A stretch of 64,000 bases of DNA from Nitrospirota bacterium (GTDB lineage: Bacteria; Nitrospirota; Thermodesulfovibrionia; Thermodesulfovibrionales; JdFR-88), in assembly GCA_021789935.1 (NCBI GenBank), contig JAJYIR010000002.1, forward strand, positions 62,001-126,000, in the 5' to 3' direction. A model generated the notes under the pieces. The model made no database searches. It was not told where the DNA came from and saw only the letters and a list, made by a program, of their open reading frames with translations. The number at the start of each line of letters is the position of its first letter. Within the stretch, counting starts at the first letter, position 1. The position numbers were made by a program, and so were the translations under genes. Positions 7,617 to 15,908 of this stretch are shown here, piece by piece.

Positions 7617-8234
7617 TTATCTTAATATCTCGTTTGAACTGCTTACAATTACCAGCTTTTCCAGGTTTTTCAATGAACGGTCATGAGCGTCCCTGTCCAT
7701 CGAAGAAACGCAGTCGGACAGCACGACCGGATAAAACCCCCTGTTTGCGGCGTCGCGTGCAGATGATTCTATCCCGAACTCGGTTGCGATGCCGGCAAAT
7801 AGAAGCGTGTTTATGCCCCTTGCCCTCATCATGTACTCGAAATTAGTCCCTATAAAAATGCTCGCGGCGGGCTTTTCCAGAACGATGTCGCCGTCCTCCG
7901 GCCTGACAGGCCCGGGTATCTCCCTTTCTGTTGAGCCTGGGGTCATAAAGGGGGGAAGCTGCCCAACTTCCTTCACATTAAAACGCTTCATCATGGAGTA
8001 GATGTGCCAGGAGGACCGGAACCCCATGGGTGGCGGGGTAATAAGGGTGTACGCAACAGGCATCTTCTTCCTGAGCCTTTTTACCGCCGGGGCCAGGTTG
8101 GCCATGAACTCTTCCTTGTTGAATATCCTGTCTACAAGGCCGTTTTGGACGTCCCAGACGACAAGGCAGGAATGCGCCGGACCGGTTATCTCTTCAAGGT
8201 TTTCGTAAACAATGATCCCATCCGCTTTTTTCAT
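7617..8234 (-). CDS. Isochorismatase-like hydrolase lacking the cysteine nucleophile
   Basis: About 205 residues of the isochorismatase-like fold. Asp of VVWDVQNGLVD and Lys of VLEKPAASIF are in place, but the usual catalytic Cys of 'TexCVxxTaxdA' is Gly in TEFGIESSARDA. True isochorismatases can act without that Cys, whereas nicotinamidase- and amidase-type members need it, so nicotinamidase activity is unlikely. ATG at 8234 (MKKADGII) is preferred because AAGGGGG precedes it; a longer frame to 8351 would overlap the upstream tRNA. It converges on the cytochrome gene. Confidence 0.8.
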   Translation of the reverse strand: MKKADGIIVYENLEEITGPAHSCLVVWDVQNGLVDRIFNKEEFMANLAPAVKRLRKKMPVAYTLITPPPMGFRSSWHIYSMMKRFNVKEVGQLPPFMTPGSTEREIPGPVRPEDGDIVLEKPAASIFIGTNFEYMMRARGINTLLFAGIATEFGIESSARDAANRGFYPVVLSDCVSSMDRDAHDRSLKNLEKLVIVSSSNEILR

Positions 8235-8311
8235 GTCATGCCCCCTTTTTGTGGTGTTCCTGAATGGGCCGGTTCTGATTTTTTCCTTTTTGATTTGAAG
8301 GAGGGGGAAAA

Positions 8312-8389
8312 TGGTCGGGGCGAGCCGATTCGAACGGCCGACCTCTCGCACCCCAAGCGAGTGCGCTAACCAAACTGCGCTACGCCCCG
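8312..8389 (-). tRNA. tRNA-Pro (anticodon GGG)
   Basis: Full cloverleaf on the minus strand: acceptor CGGGGCG/CGCCCCG, anticodon arm CTCGC-TTGGGGT-GCGAG giving anticodon GGG, T loop TTCGAAT, and an encoded CCA after discriminator A. Confidence 0.95.
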
Positions 8390-8405
8390 ATTACTTTAAA
8401 ATACT

Positions 8406-8783
8406 CTAAAATTGTTCCAGGATTTCACGAAGGCGGTTTCTTATGTATTGCATACTGCCAGGCGATAAGACCGCGTCCACTTTTTCCTCTTTAACTTCCT
8501 TTATGTCTTCCGTCCCAAGCCTGAGCCTTACCCCTTCGATCGTATATTTATGGTCGTAAAGGAGCTCTTTTATCCTTATTATCAGGTCGAGGTCTTTCCT
8601 GACGTACACCCTCTGGCCCGACTTGTTCTTCCTCGGCCGCAGAAACGGAAATTCAGTTTCCCAATATCTTAACACATAAGATTCCACTTTTGTTATGCGG
8701 CTTACCTCGCCTATCTTGTAGAAAAGCTTGTCAGGAAGCTTCTTCTGCTCCGGACTGCTTTTACTGGCCTTGGCCCTTTGCAT
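8406..8783 (-). CDS. MerR-family transcriptional regulator, short form
   Basis: 125 residues. The MerR helix-turn-helix and wing run from about 20 to 90 (FYKIGEVSRITKVESYVLRYWETEFPFLRP, then GQRVYVRKDLDLI), followed by a short tail rather than an effector-binding domain. Its start overlaps the ihfA end by 23 bases. The ihfA-merR pair is a common arrangement downstream of pheT in many bacteria; pheST is not in the window. It is likely a housekeeping nucleoid or regulatory partner rather than a metal sensor, since no metal-binding cysteines are seen. Confidence 0.88.
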   Translation of the reverse strand: MQRAKASKSSPEQKKLPDKLFYKIGEVSRITKVESYVLRYWETEFPFLRPRKNKSGQRVYVRKDLDLIIRIKELLYDHKYTIEGVRLRLGTEDIKEVKEEKVDAVLSPGSMQYIRNRLREILEQF

Positions 8784-9060
8784 GCTGTTTCTCTATGACC
8801 GCCTTCATTTGGTTGCTGGCTCTGAATGTAAGCACCCTTCTGGGTGTTATCTCAAGCTCGTCCCCCGTCTTGGGGTTTCTTCCCCTCCTTGCCCGCTTCT
8901 GCCTCACATTGAAGGTGCCAAAACCGGAAAGCTTTACGCTTTCCCCCTCCATGAAGGCCTGGGAGATCGTCTCGAATATGCTCTCTACAATTGCCTGGGC
9001 TTCCTTCTTGGAGAGCCCTACTTTTTCAAATATGATTTCAATAAGGTCAGCCTTTGTCAT
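8761..9060 (-). CDS. ihfA: Integration host factor alpha / HU-family DNA-bending protein
   Basis: 99 residues: MTKADLIEIIFEKVGLSKKEA, then FGTFNVRQKRARRGRNPKTGDELEI, the DNA-binding arm typical of IHF-alpha, then RRVLTFRAS. It bends DNA in the nucleoid. IHF commonly assists sigma-54 promoters by looping enhancer-bound regulators onto the polymerase, relevant to the four -24/-12 promoters in this window. ATG at 9060; the 3' end overlaps the MerR gene. Confidence 0.92.
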   Translation of the reverse strand: MTKADLIEIIFEKVGLSKKEAQAIVESIFETISQAFMEGESVKLSGFGTFNVRQKRARRGRNPKTGDELEITPRRVLTFRASNQMKAVIEKQHAKGQGQ

Positions 9061-9274
9061 AACGCGCTTATAACCGCCTGATAAATATTTTCCTAATTAT
9101 ATTGAGCACATACAGAGTTGTCAATAGAAATTTCAGAAATATTGTCTGTCGGCCCTCCGATGTGCGCCCATGCCGCGTCCCGGCGCAATGCCTTAGACGT
9201 TCCTGCCCGGCAACCCTTACAAACCCTTTATTGTTCATTGAAATTTCCATCAGGGGATGATATTCTATTCGGAC

Positions 9275-9347
<73 letters not shown>

Positions 9348-9379
9348 CTTCCATTTTTATGAAAGGAGATCGATTAAAA

Positions 9380-9454
9380 ATGGCTTGCAAAGGCAAATGC
9401 GGTACAAGCAAAACCAAAGGCAAAGAGGCAGACAAGGGGACAAAAAAGAAGTAA
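9380..9454 (+). CDS. 24-residue lysine-rich peptide with CxxxC
   Basis: MACKGKCGTSKTKGKEADKGTKKK. A clear ribosome binding site (AGGAG, 9364-9368) precedes ATG by 11 bases and a strong terminator follows 31 bases after the stop. The unit follows tRNA-Ala by 32 bases, so it may be co-transcribed with it. Two cysteines and a basic tail could bind metal or nucleic acid; I recognise no family. Confidence 0.5.
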   Translation: MACKGKCGTSKTKGKEADKGTKKK

Positions 9455-9485
9455 AGCAGTTTCTTTTCTCCCGTTTTAACGATCC

Positions 9486-9529
9486 AAAAGGGGCCTGAAA
9501 AAGTTTTTCTTTTCCCGGCCCCTTTTTTT
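9486..9529. terminator. Bidirectional rho-independent terminator
   Basis: AAAAGGGGCC (9486-9495) pairs with GGCCCCTTTT (9517-9526), and T runs follow on both strands. It separates the tRNA-Ala/small-peptide unit from the convergent flavin reductase gene. Confidence 0.8.
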
Positions 9530-9555
9530 GCGCCCCCTGTCTTTCCGGGCTTCCC

Positions 9556-10134
9556 TCAGGAACGCTTGCCTATCGAAAAGGCCTTTCCCAATTGCCTGCC
9601 CACGCCATAATAAAGGCGGCTTTCCGGGGTGAATACAAGAGGCCTCAGTTTCTCGATATCTGGCGTCATGCCGTCTTCGGTCATTACGGATACATCTGCT
9701 TTTACGTCCATTATCTCTCCGATAAACTGGGTATGCAGGCCTATCTCCACCGTCTGCAGGAGCCTGCATTCTATTACAAGGGGGAATTCGCCCACATACG
9801 GGGCGTCCACCACGGAGCTTTTTACTGGGGTAAGGCCGGTGGCCTTGAACTTGTCTTCGTTCTTGCCTGACACCATACCGAAATAATCCGCCTCCTTTAT
9901 ATTCCGCTCCCCCGGTATGTTTATGGTGAAGGCCTTTCGCTCAACCACATTACCATAAGAATAGGTGGCCTTTCTTAAGGAAACTGCAATAGCGGGAGGG
10001 GCAGAACAGCAAACTCCGCCCCACGCAGCGGTCATTACGTTTGGCCTGCCTTCCCGGTCATACGTTCCCACTATCATAACGGGCGCGGGATAAAAAAGGA
10101 CTTTTGCACCTAGGGATTTCTTTAAAGACTCCAT
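9556..10134 (-). CDS. Flavin reductase-like (DIM6/NTAB family) FMN-binding protein
   Basis: 192 residues, full length. The FMN-binding split barrel is seen in [24 protein letters not shown], then [22 protein letters not shown] and the central [14 protein letters not shown]. Members reduce FMN or act as small flavoproteins using NAD(P)H in the cytoplasm; the substrate cannot be read from sequence. It stands alone, with the bidirectional terminator at its 3' end. Confidence 0.88.
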   Translation of the reverse strand: MESLKKSLGAKVLFYPAPVMIVGTYDREGRPNVMTAAWGGVCCSAPPAIAVSLRKATYSYGNVVERKAFTINIPGERNIKEADYFGMVSGKNEDKFKATGLTPVKSSVVDAPYVGEFPLVIECRLLQTVEIGLHTQFIGEIMDVKADVSVMTEDGMTPDIEKLRPLVFTPESRLYYGVGRQLGKAFSIGKRS

Positions 10135-10280
10135 TGCTGGCCTCCTGGGATATTTTTATTTATAACAGATGAGATGATAAAACTCTCTTCTTACAAGGTC
10201 AAGAAGGGAAGGGAGTTTTTTGAGTTTTTTGCTTTTTGCCTTCCAGGGACAAAAATTTTCAAGGCCGTTTCCAGGCATGT

Positions 10281-10295
10281 GTTGTATAATACAAC
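10281..10295 (+). promoter_or_regulatory. Perfect 15-bp palindrome containing a -10 box
   Basis: GTTGTATAATACAAC is a perfect dyad with 7-bp arms, and its centre contains TATAAT. It lies 89 bases ahead of the SEC-C gene. A repressor bound here would cover the -10 element. No convincing -35 element was found. Confidence 0.4.
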
Positions 10296-10384
10296 CGTTT
10301 CAGATTCAGATAAAAAGCAGGCTGGCGCTTTTGTTCCTTGCCAGTTTTAAAAAATCTGAAGAAATTAAAGGGAGCGGCGGGAAA

Positions 10385-10567
10385 ATGGGACTGATGAAGA
10401 TTTTAAAAAATTTGTTTACGCCGTCTGAGGAGCCTGTCCGGCCTCTGACGGGCCGCAACGAGCCCTGCTGGTGCGGCAGCGGCATAAAATATAAAAAATG
10501 CCATCTTGCCGAAGATGAAAAAAGGGTTGCCAAAAAAAATGAGGCAGCATGCTCCGGCCACAGCTGA
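10385..10567 (+). CDS. SEC-C motif small protein
   Basis: 60 residues containing GRNEPCWCGSGIKYKKCHL, the complete SEC-C zinc motif (CxC...KxxxCH) found at the SecA C-terminus, where it binds SecB or ribosomes. Stand-alone SEC-C proteins are common and of unsettled role. ATG at 10385 is chosen because GGGAGCGGCGGG precedes it; a longer in-frame start at 10220 has no support. Confidence 0.8.
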   Translation: MGLMKILKNLFTPSEEPVRPLTGRNEPCWCGSGIKYKKCHLAEDEKRVAKKNEAACSGHS

Positions 10568-10654
10568 AAGGCCACCCACTAGCTGAGTTCAGCCGGTCGT
10601 CTTTACTGTAAAAAGTGTTTTTTGTTATCATGTTTTGTTATTATGTTATGTTCT

Positions 10655-10747
10655 GGAGAGGTGGCCGAGTCGGTCGAAGGCAGCCGCCTGCTAAGCGGTT
10701 GTGGGGGTAACACCTCACCCAGGGTTCGAATCCCTGCCTCTCCGCCA
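10655..10747 (+). tRNA. tRNA-Ser (anticodon GCT)
   Basis: Class II tRNA with a long variable arm. Acceptor GGAGAGG/CCTCTCC, anticodon loop CTGCTAA giving GCT, T loop TTCGAAT, discriminator G and an encoded CCA. Confidence 0.95.
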
Positions 10748-10788
10748 TAAAATAAACAATTTATCAGCACCATAAGGAGGATGTTTCC

Positions 10789-11286
10789 ATGTTTAAAAAG
10801 TCAATTTTGCTTCTCGCGGCGTTGACGCTTGTTCTTGGGTTTGCATCGTGCAAGAAAAAAGAGGAGCAGCCCGCGCAGCAGGCAGCACCGGCTCCGCAGC
10901 AAGTCCCAAGCATCGTCATGCCTCAGGGGGGGCCTCAAGTGGTCGTACCGGAACAAGTCAAGAGCGCGTGGAAGGCCGTTGTGCTTGTGGTGGTCGACAA
11001 GGCCACGGGGAAGACCGCCGAGGCCAATGTCAAGATCGGTTCCAGCTACACGATACCCGGCTCTGGCATGAAGATCGAGGTCGTCAGCTTCCTGCCGGAT
11101 TTCAAGATGTCTGGCACCCAGATAACCTCTGTCTCCAATGATCCTAACAATCCGGCCGCACAGGTAAGGATATCCGGCAACGGCAAGGAGATATTCAAGG
11201 GCTGGCTGTATTCAAAGTACCCGGCCATCCATCCGTTCGAGAATGACAAATACGGAGTGACCCTGAAAGAGGGAATCAAGAAATAA
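10789..11286 (+). CDS. DUF2155-domain lipoprotein
   Basis: 165 residues. Lipoprotein signal with lipobox LGFASC (Cys20) followed by a KKK-rich and Pro/Gln-rich linker (about 22-55). The DUF2155 domain (about 58-160) has WKAVVLVVVDKATGK, the strand IEVVSFLPDF and the closing GWLYSKYPAIHPFENDKYGVTL. It is probably an envelope-anchored periplasmic protein; the function of the family is unknown. AAGGAGGATG is the ribosome binding site, and a terminator follows. Confidence 0.85.
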   Translation: MFKKSILLLAALTLVLGFASCKKKEEQPAQQAAPAPQQVPSIVMPQGGPQVVVPEQVKSAWKAVVLVVVDKATGKTAEANVKIGSSYTIPGSGMKIEVVSFLPDFKMSGTQITSVSNDPNNPAAQVRISGNGKEIFKGWLYSKYPAIHPFENDKYGVTLKEGIKK

Positions 11287-11355
11287 AGAAGTAAAAACGC
11301 AAAGCACACGGAACGGAAAAAATAAAATAATTCTGTTTCGCGGTTCGGGTTGAAA

Positions 11356-11393
11356 AAAGAAGGGCCCTGGAAAAATTTCATGGCCCTTCTTTT
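11356..11393. terminator. Rho-independent terminator
   Basis: AAAGAAGGGCC (11356-11366) pairs with GGCCCTTCTTT (11382-11392), then T. A-run and T-run on both sides make it usable in both directions between the lipoprotein and the convergent DUF1540 gene. Confidence 0.75.
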
Positions 11394-11423
11394 AGTTAGC
11401 GGGATTATGCCCGGCACCTTTGG

Positions 11424-11723
11424 TTACTTCGCGGAAAACGTGTGACATAGCGCGTGGTTTCTGCTGGCCACAACGTCTACCCCCCCGGCAGAACATTCCA
11501 GGTTCCTGTTGTACTTGCAGTTGTCCACTTTGCAGGCCCCCACAGCCCCTGTCTGCTCCACTCCTCCCTTGTTCGGGCCCCTCATAAAAGTGTCACAGTC
11601 GGGGCTTGGCCCTCCAACCGTTATGGCCATCGCATGGCATTCGTTTCCGGATTTGTTGTAGGAGCAATCGGTGGCGTTGCAGCTTTTAATGGGAGCCATT
11701 TGCATGGTAATGCTCGTCGGCAT
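11424..11723 (-). CDS. Protein with two DUF1540 cysteine repeats
   Basis: 99 residues with two copies of the DUF1540 pattern: CNATDCSYNKSGNECHA...CDTF (about 15-46) and CKVDNCKYNRNLECSA...CHTF (about 64-96). Each repeat has four cysteines suited to binding one metal ion. Function is unknown. AAAAGGAGGTG precedes ATG at 11723. Monocistronic. Confidence 0.85.
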   Translation of the reverse strand: MPTSITMQMAPIKSCNATDCSYNKSGNECHAMAITVGGPSPDCDTFMRGPNKGGVEQTGAVGACKVDNCKYNRNLECSAGGVDVVASRNHALCHTFSAK

Positions 11724-11895
11724 CTGAATGCACCTCCTTTTTTACAGTCCGCCTGGGGACTTTTTTATTTCTTTCTTTTGATTTCATTCTATCAACTGTC
11801 CAGCACATGTCAACCGGAGCCGCATGCGCCATGTCCTACGGCGTGCATCCATGCGCAGGGGTTCCAAAATACCATTATCCGGGTATGATTTAATA

Positions 11896-12094
11896 ATGAA
11901 AGGGAAAGGGAAAGGGAAAGGGAAAGAGTCCGCAGCGCTTGATTGCGTTATAGTCGGGGCCGGCCCGGGCGGGCTCCAGGCCGCCGTCTATCTTTGCCGG
12001 AAACGATCAGGCCATCATAGCCGCCGGCGAGGGCGCCATGGCGGCCATAGACCTGAACAAGAGTTATCGAAATGTATTCAGGGGAATAAAATAA
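11896..12094 (+). pseudogene. Thioredoxin reductase-like gene with the middle deleted
   Basis: The frame from 11896 encodes a Lys/Gly run (five GGGAAA-type hexamers) and then DCVIVGAGPGGLQAAVYLCR, the FAD-binding N-terminus of the thioredoxin reductase family. After CTTTGCCGG the sequence switches frame and encodes GNDQAIIAAGEGAMAAIDLN followed by KSYRNVFRGIK and TAA, the family's C-terminal FAD-contacting segment. About 250 central residues, including the CxxC and NADPH domain, are missing, and the ends are out of frame. This is a decayed remnant just upstream of gph. Confidence 0.8.
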
Positions 12095-12128
12095 AAAGAA
12101 ATTCCGGCTGTGCTATAATTTTTTCGCA

Positions 12129-12815
12129 ATGCCGATTTCTTTGTTCATATTCGACCTGGACGGAACGCTCGTGGATACCCTTGCCGATATCGCAAATTCT
12201 CTTAATCACGCACTGGCCGGGAATGGCCTCGAGCCCCTGTCCCAGAACCGGGTAAAGGGACTCATAGGCGAGGGAGTCGAAAGCCTGATAGAAAAGGCCG
12301 TCTCCTGGCAGGCCCCGAAATCGGACCCTGAGCTTGAACGTGAGATCAGAGATAAATTCGTTTCTCATTACAGCAGGCATCTTCTTGATCATTCAGACGC
12401 ATACCCGGGGGTCCCCGAGGTCCTCAGGAGCCTGCATGGATTCAAAAAGGCAGTCATATCGAACAAGATGTACCCGCTCACGAAGAAGATCCTGGAGGGG
12501 ACCGGGCTTGCCCCTTATTTCGATCTGGTGGTAGGGCCAGAGACGGTAAAAGAAAAAAAACCCTCTCCCGTACCCGTGCTTTATGTGCTCGATAAGCTGG
12601 CTAAAGATGCCGCGGAAGCTGTCATCGTCGGTGACAGCAAGTTCGATATAAAAGCCGGCAGGAACGCAAGGATCAAATGCACGGTGGGGGTCACATACGG
12701 CTACGGAAACGGCCTGAAGGGAGCCGATTACGTTATCGGCGGCATAGATGAGCTGGTCTCAACTCTGTACAGGAACGAGCCCATGCTTGAGCGGCGGCAA
12801 ACCCCGAGGGATTAG
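12129..12815 (+). CDS. gph: HAD-superfamily phosphoglycolate phosphatase
   Basis: 228 residues. HAD motif I is FDLDGTLVDT (nucleophile Asp), motif II is KAVISNK, the lysine motif lies in VKEKKPSPVPVLY and motif IV is VIVGDSKFDIKAG. The four-helix cap (about 16-80) is typical of Gph. It removes phosphate from 2-phosphoglycolate, a product of DNA repair or oxygenation reactions. Its stop codon overlaps the stop codon of the convergent rnfB gene by four bases. Confidence 0.88.
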   Translation: MPISLFIFDLDGTLVDTLADIANSLNHALAGNGLEPLSQNRVKGLIGEGVESLIEKAVSWQAPKSDPELEREIRDKFVSHYSRHLLDHSDAYPGVPEVLRSLHGFKKAVISNKMYPLTKKILEGTGLAPYFDLVVGPETVKEKKPSPVPVLYVLDKLAKDAAEAVIVGDSKFDIKAGRNARIKCTVGVTYGYGNGLKGADYVIGGIDELVSTLYRNEPMLERRQTPRD

Positions 12816-14008
12816 GCCGCCTCAGTCGAGCTTTCAGCCCTGCCGCTTTTTTGTTTTCTGCTTATGGCCGCTTCAAATACCGCAGGCGCATTAAAGGTGC
12901 CGCTTATGGCCTGCACGGGGCACTTCTCCGTGCAAATGCCGCATCCTATGCACTTGGACTGGTCCACTGAGTGTTTTTGCTTGAGCGCGCCCGATGCTGC
13001 CTCCACAGGGCAGACCTTCTGGCAGATATTACAGCCGATGCAGTTGTCCATAACGTAGGCCTTGGACCTATGGGGTATATAGTCCTTTATGGCTCCGGTA
13101 GGACATTTCGAGACGCAAAGTCCGCAGGTTTTGCACTTGTTGATATCTATCTTTGCCAGGTTCCCGGAGACGGCGACAGCCTCAAACGGGCAGACCTTCT
13201 CGCACATGCCGCAGGCTATACAGCCCACCTGGCAGTTTTTCCTGGTGTCTACGCCTTTGTCTTTAGAATGGCAGGCCACGAGCACTTCCCTGGAGGCGGG
13301 GAGCACCTCTATGACCTTAACGGGACATGCGGCCTCGCATTTGCGGCAGCCCGTGCATTTGGTTATGTCCACAAAAGGCAGACCTTCTTCAGTCATGCTT
13401 ATAGCGCCAAACGGGCATACCTTCTCGCAGGTGCCGTAACCCAGGCATCCGTACCTGCAGGCCTTGTCCCCCCCGCCGGCCAATATCGCGGCGCGGCAGT
13501 CATGGACGCCTTCATACTTGTATCTGTTTTTGGCCCTTGCGCTGCCGCCCTGGCACATTATGCGGGCAAACTCAGGCTCTTTGACAACCGCCGTCTTCCC
13601 GGTGATAGAGGCCACCTGTCTGGCAACCGGGTCCTTGCCGGGAGCGCATAAATTGGCCGGCACTTCTTCCTTGGCCACAACAGCCTCGGCATAGCTCTGG
13701 CAGCCGGCAAACCCGCAGGCCCCGCAGTTTGCCCCGGGGAGGGCATTTCGTACATGTGTAACCTTGGGGTCTACTTTTACGGCAAATTTCTGGGCGGCCA
13801 ATGCGAGCCCAAGCCCGAATAGGGCCCCCATACCTCCCAGAAAGATCAGGGTAAACTTGATAACATCAACCGGATTGAACGAAGATGAGGAAGCGGAGGT
13901 GACGACCTTCCCGCCTTCCTGCACCATCGGGATCACATTATGAGAGACGGCCGCCCCTATGACCTCCCCAATCAGTCCCATGATGCTTAAAATCCCGTGC
14001 AGAAGCAT
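12812..14008 (-). CDS. rnfB: Rnf complex iron-sulfur subunit RnfB, extended with extra ferredoxin clusters
   Basis: 398 residues, longer than the usual 190-330. A hydrophobic helix (about 50-72) is followed by the RnfB-specific cluster motif ALPGANCGACGFAGCQSYAEA. Six ferredoxin-type 4Fe-4S motifs follow, for example CTGCRKCEAACP, CKTCGLCVSKCP, CIGCNICQKVCP and CIGCGICTEKCP. RnfB passes electrons between ferredoxin and the membrane part of the ion-pumping ferredoxin:NAD oxidoreductase. It is the last gene of rnfCDGEAB, 59 bases after rnfA, and its stop overlaps gph. Confidence 0.93.
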   Translation of the reverse strand: MLLHGILSIMGLIGEVIGAAVSHNVIPMVQEGGKVVTSASSSSFNPVDVIKFTLIFLGGMGALFGLGLALAAQKFAVKVDPKVTHVRNALPGANCGACGFAGCQSYAEAVVAKEEVPANLCAPGKDPVARQVASITGKTAVVKEPEFARIMCQGGSARAKNRYKYEGVHDCRAAILAGGGDKACRYGCLGYGTCEKVCPFGAISMTEEGLPFVDITKCTGCRKCEAACPVKVIEVLPASREVLVACHSKDKGVDTRKNCQVGCIACGMCEKVCPFEAVAVSGNLAKIDINKCKTCGLCVSKCPTGAIKDYIPHRSKAYVMDNCIGCNICQKVCPVEAASGALKQKHSVDQSKCIGCGICTEKCPVQAISGTFNAPAVFEAAISRKQKSGRAESSTEAA

Positions 14009-14067
14009 TTCTTTATTTCACCCCTTAATTAAATAAACATTTCTCTTTATTTATCTTATCATTCCGG

Positions 14068-14649
14068 CTAGAGAGTAATCAAACCGGAGAAACCTATAAA
14101 AGCCAGCGCTATCAGCCCGGTAAGTATGAAGGCTATAGGCATACCCCTGAAGGGTTTCGGGACATCGGCAAGCTCCAGTTTTTCCCTGATGCTGGCCATT
14201 ATTATCAGGGCGAGGGCGAAACCCAGGCCGGACCCAAGGCCAAAGACCAATGATTCTATAAAAGAATATCCCGAATCGGCGTTTATAAGCGGCACGGCAA
14301 GAATGATGCAGTTCGTAATGATAAGTGCCAGGTAGATGCCCAGCTTGTAGTAGAGGCCCGGAGCTACCTTCCTCATCATCGTGTCGGCCGCCTGTACAAA
14401 GCCCGCGACTATGACTATGAAGACCATTATCTTCAGAAACTCCAGGTGATATGGGACCATTACGAAGTTATAAGCCACCCAGCTGAGAGCGGAGCTTATC
14501 ACCATAACCGAAGTGAACGTTATGCTCATCCCCACCGCCGTGTCCATCTTCTTAGTGGTGCCCATGAAGATGCACAGCCCTAGGTATCTGGTAAAAACAA
14601 AATTGTTGACCAGCGACGCTGCAACTAAAAGCTCAACGAGCTTTGCCAT
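14068..14649 (-). CDS. rnfA: Rnf complex membrane subunit RnfA
   Basis: 193 residues, six membrane helices. ELLVAASLVNNFVFTRYLGL at the N-terminus and GLGFALALIIMASIREKLEL near the C-terminus are diagnostic. RnfA and RnfE pack as an inverted pair and bind an intramembrane iron-sulfur centre; the GxC of LGLCIFMG is present. It lies 18 bases after rnfE. Confidence 0.93.
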   Translation of the reverse strand: MAKLVELLVAASLVNNFVFTRYLGLCIFMGTTKKMDTAVGMSITFTSVMVISSALSWVAYNFVMVPYHLEFLKIMVFIVIVAGFVQAADTMMRKVAPGLYYKLGIYLALIITNCIILAVPLINADSGYSFIESLVFGLGSGLGFALALIIMASIREKLELADVPKPFRGMPIAFILTGLIALAFIGFSGLITL

Positions 14650-14667
14650 TTTCTTAGAATCCCCCCG

Positions 14668-15303
14668 TTAATGCCCGCCTCCGGAGGCGCCATGTCCCCC
14701 GAAGAACCTTATATCCATCCAGTTGAAAAATCCCATGAGGAGCCCCACGGCAAAAAAACCGCCCGCAGGCAGAACAAAAAGAAGCACCGGCTTTGACGAT
14801 ACTACCGGATAGCCGAAAAGGGTGCCGCTGCCAAGCAGTTCCCGGAAAAAGCTTATGACCACAAGGGCGATCAAAAAGCCAAGCCCCATTCCAAGGCCGT
14901 CAAAGAGCGAAGGCAGCAGCTTGTTCTTGCTGGCAAAAAGCTCCGCCCTGGAAAGTATTATGGCGAAGGCCACTATGAGCTGAAGGTAAAGGCCTATCTG
15001 TTTGTAGACAGGATAGGCAAAGGCCTCCAGCAGCAGGTTGATGGCCGTCACCCATGTCGCTATGATGAGTATATACGCAGGGAGCCTTATCCTCTCGTGG
15101 ATCAGGTTTCTCACAAGGGATATCGAAACGTTCGCCAATGTCTGCACGAAAAAAACCCCTATGCCCATAAGCAACCCGTTTTTAAGCGAGCTGGTCACGG
15201 CCACGGCGGGGCAAAGGCTGAGGGCAATCCTGAAAACAGGGTTTTCCCCAAAGATGCCGTTTTTCAAAAGCCCTATATAACTGACCTTGCCTTCGGTGCT
15301 CAT
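14668..15303 (-). CDS. rnfE: Rnf complex membrane subunit RnfE
   Basis: 211 residues with six membrane helices. GIFGENPVFRIALSLCPAVA carries the conserved cysteine of the half-site shared with RnfA, and GLGMGLGFLIALVVISFFRE is the matching C-terminal signature. A His/Gly-rich tail closes the protein. It overlaps rnfG by four bases (ATGA). Confidence 0.93.
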   Translation of the reverse strand: MSTEGKVSYIGLLKNGIFGENPVFRIALSLCPAVAVTSSLKNGLLMGIGVFFVQTLANVSISLVRNLIHERIRLPAYILIIATWVTAINLLLEAFAYPVYKQIGLYLQLIVAFAIILSRAELFASKNKLLPSLFDGLGMGLGFLIALVVISFFRELLGSGTLFGYPVVSSKPVLLFVLPAGGFFAVGLLMGFFNWMDIRFFGGHGASGGGH

Positions 15304-15908
15304 TTAGGCCCTCCTCCTGCGGTCGTACCATTGCCGGGGACGTTTGCGTTCCCCGGGATATAAGTCTTCATCAAAAGTTTCAGGCCCGTCCTCACTCCCT
15401 TGGTGCACGCCTTGCTGGAGATGGTCGCCCCGGTGATCGCCTGTATCTTTGTTGGGTCGGTGTTCTTCACCACGACCAGCTGGTCCAGCGTCTTTCCCTT
15501 GAAGCGGTCCTGGAAGTACTTTTGTTTCACATCATCGCCCAAGCCCGGGGTCTCCTGTTCGTCAAGCACCTTTATCCCTTTAAGGCGCATTTCAGGGTCC
15601 GCAGCGACCATCATTTTAATTATGCTCGAATACCCTTTGCTGTAAGAGGTCGCGATATAGCCGATGGGTTTCCCGCTTTTGTCCTTTGCCACATAATAGT
15701 GCGCGGTTTTGCCGGGCAGCGGCTCGTATACGCCGGCGGTGTTAATGATGCTTGCCTCAGGGATAAGGGATTTCAAGGCTTTTTGCTTCTCTACTTTTTT
15801 TATGGCTCTTATCCTGGGCTCGGTCCCGGCATACACCATGGCCAGAACAGCTCCCGATAAAACGAACACGATGGCCAGATTCAGGGTTATCTTCATCAGG
15901 TCTTTCAT
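15300..15908 (-). CDS. rnfG: Rnf complex FMN subunit RnfG
   Basis: 202 residues: one N-terminal membrane helix and a periplasmic FMN-binding domain. AITGATISSKACTKGV contains the SGAT-type motif whose second Thr carries covalently bound FMN (TGAT here). ETPGLGDDVK is the other family signature. It overlaps rnfD and rnfE by four bases each. Confidence 0.92.
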   Translation of the reverse strand: MKDLMKITLNLAIVFVLSGAVLAMVYAGTEPRIRAIKKVEKQKALKSLIPEASIINTAGVYEPLPGKTAHYYVAKDKSGKPIGYIATSYSKGYSSIIKMMVAADPEMRLKGIKVLDEQETPGLGDDVKQKYFQDRFKGKTLDQLVVVKNTDPTKIQAITGATISSKACTKGVRTGLKLLMKTYIPGNANVPGNGTTAGGGPK

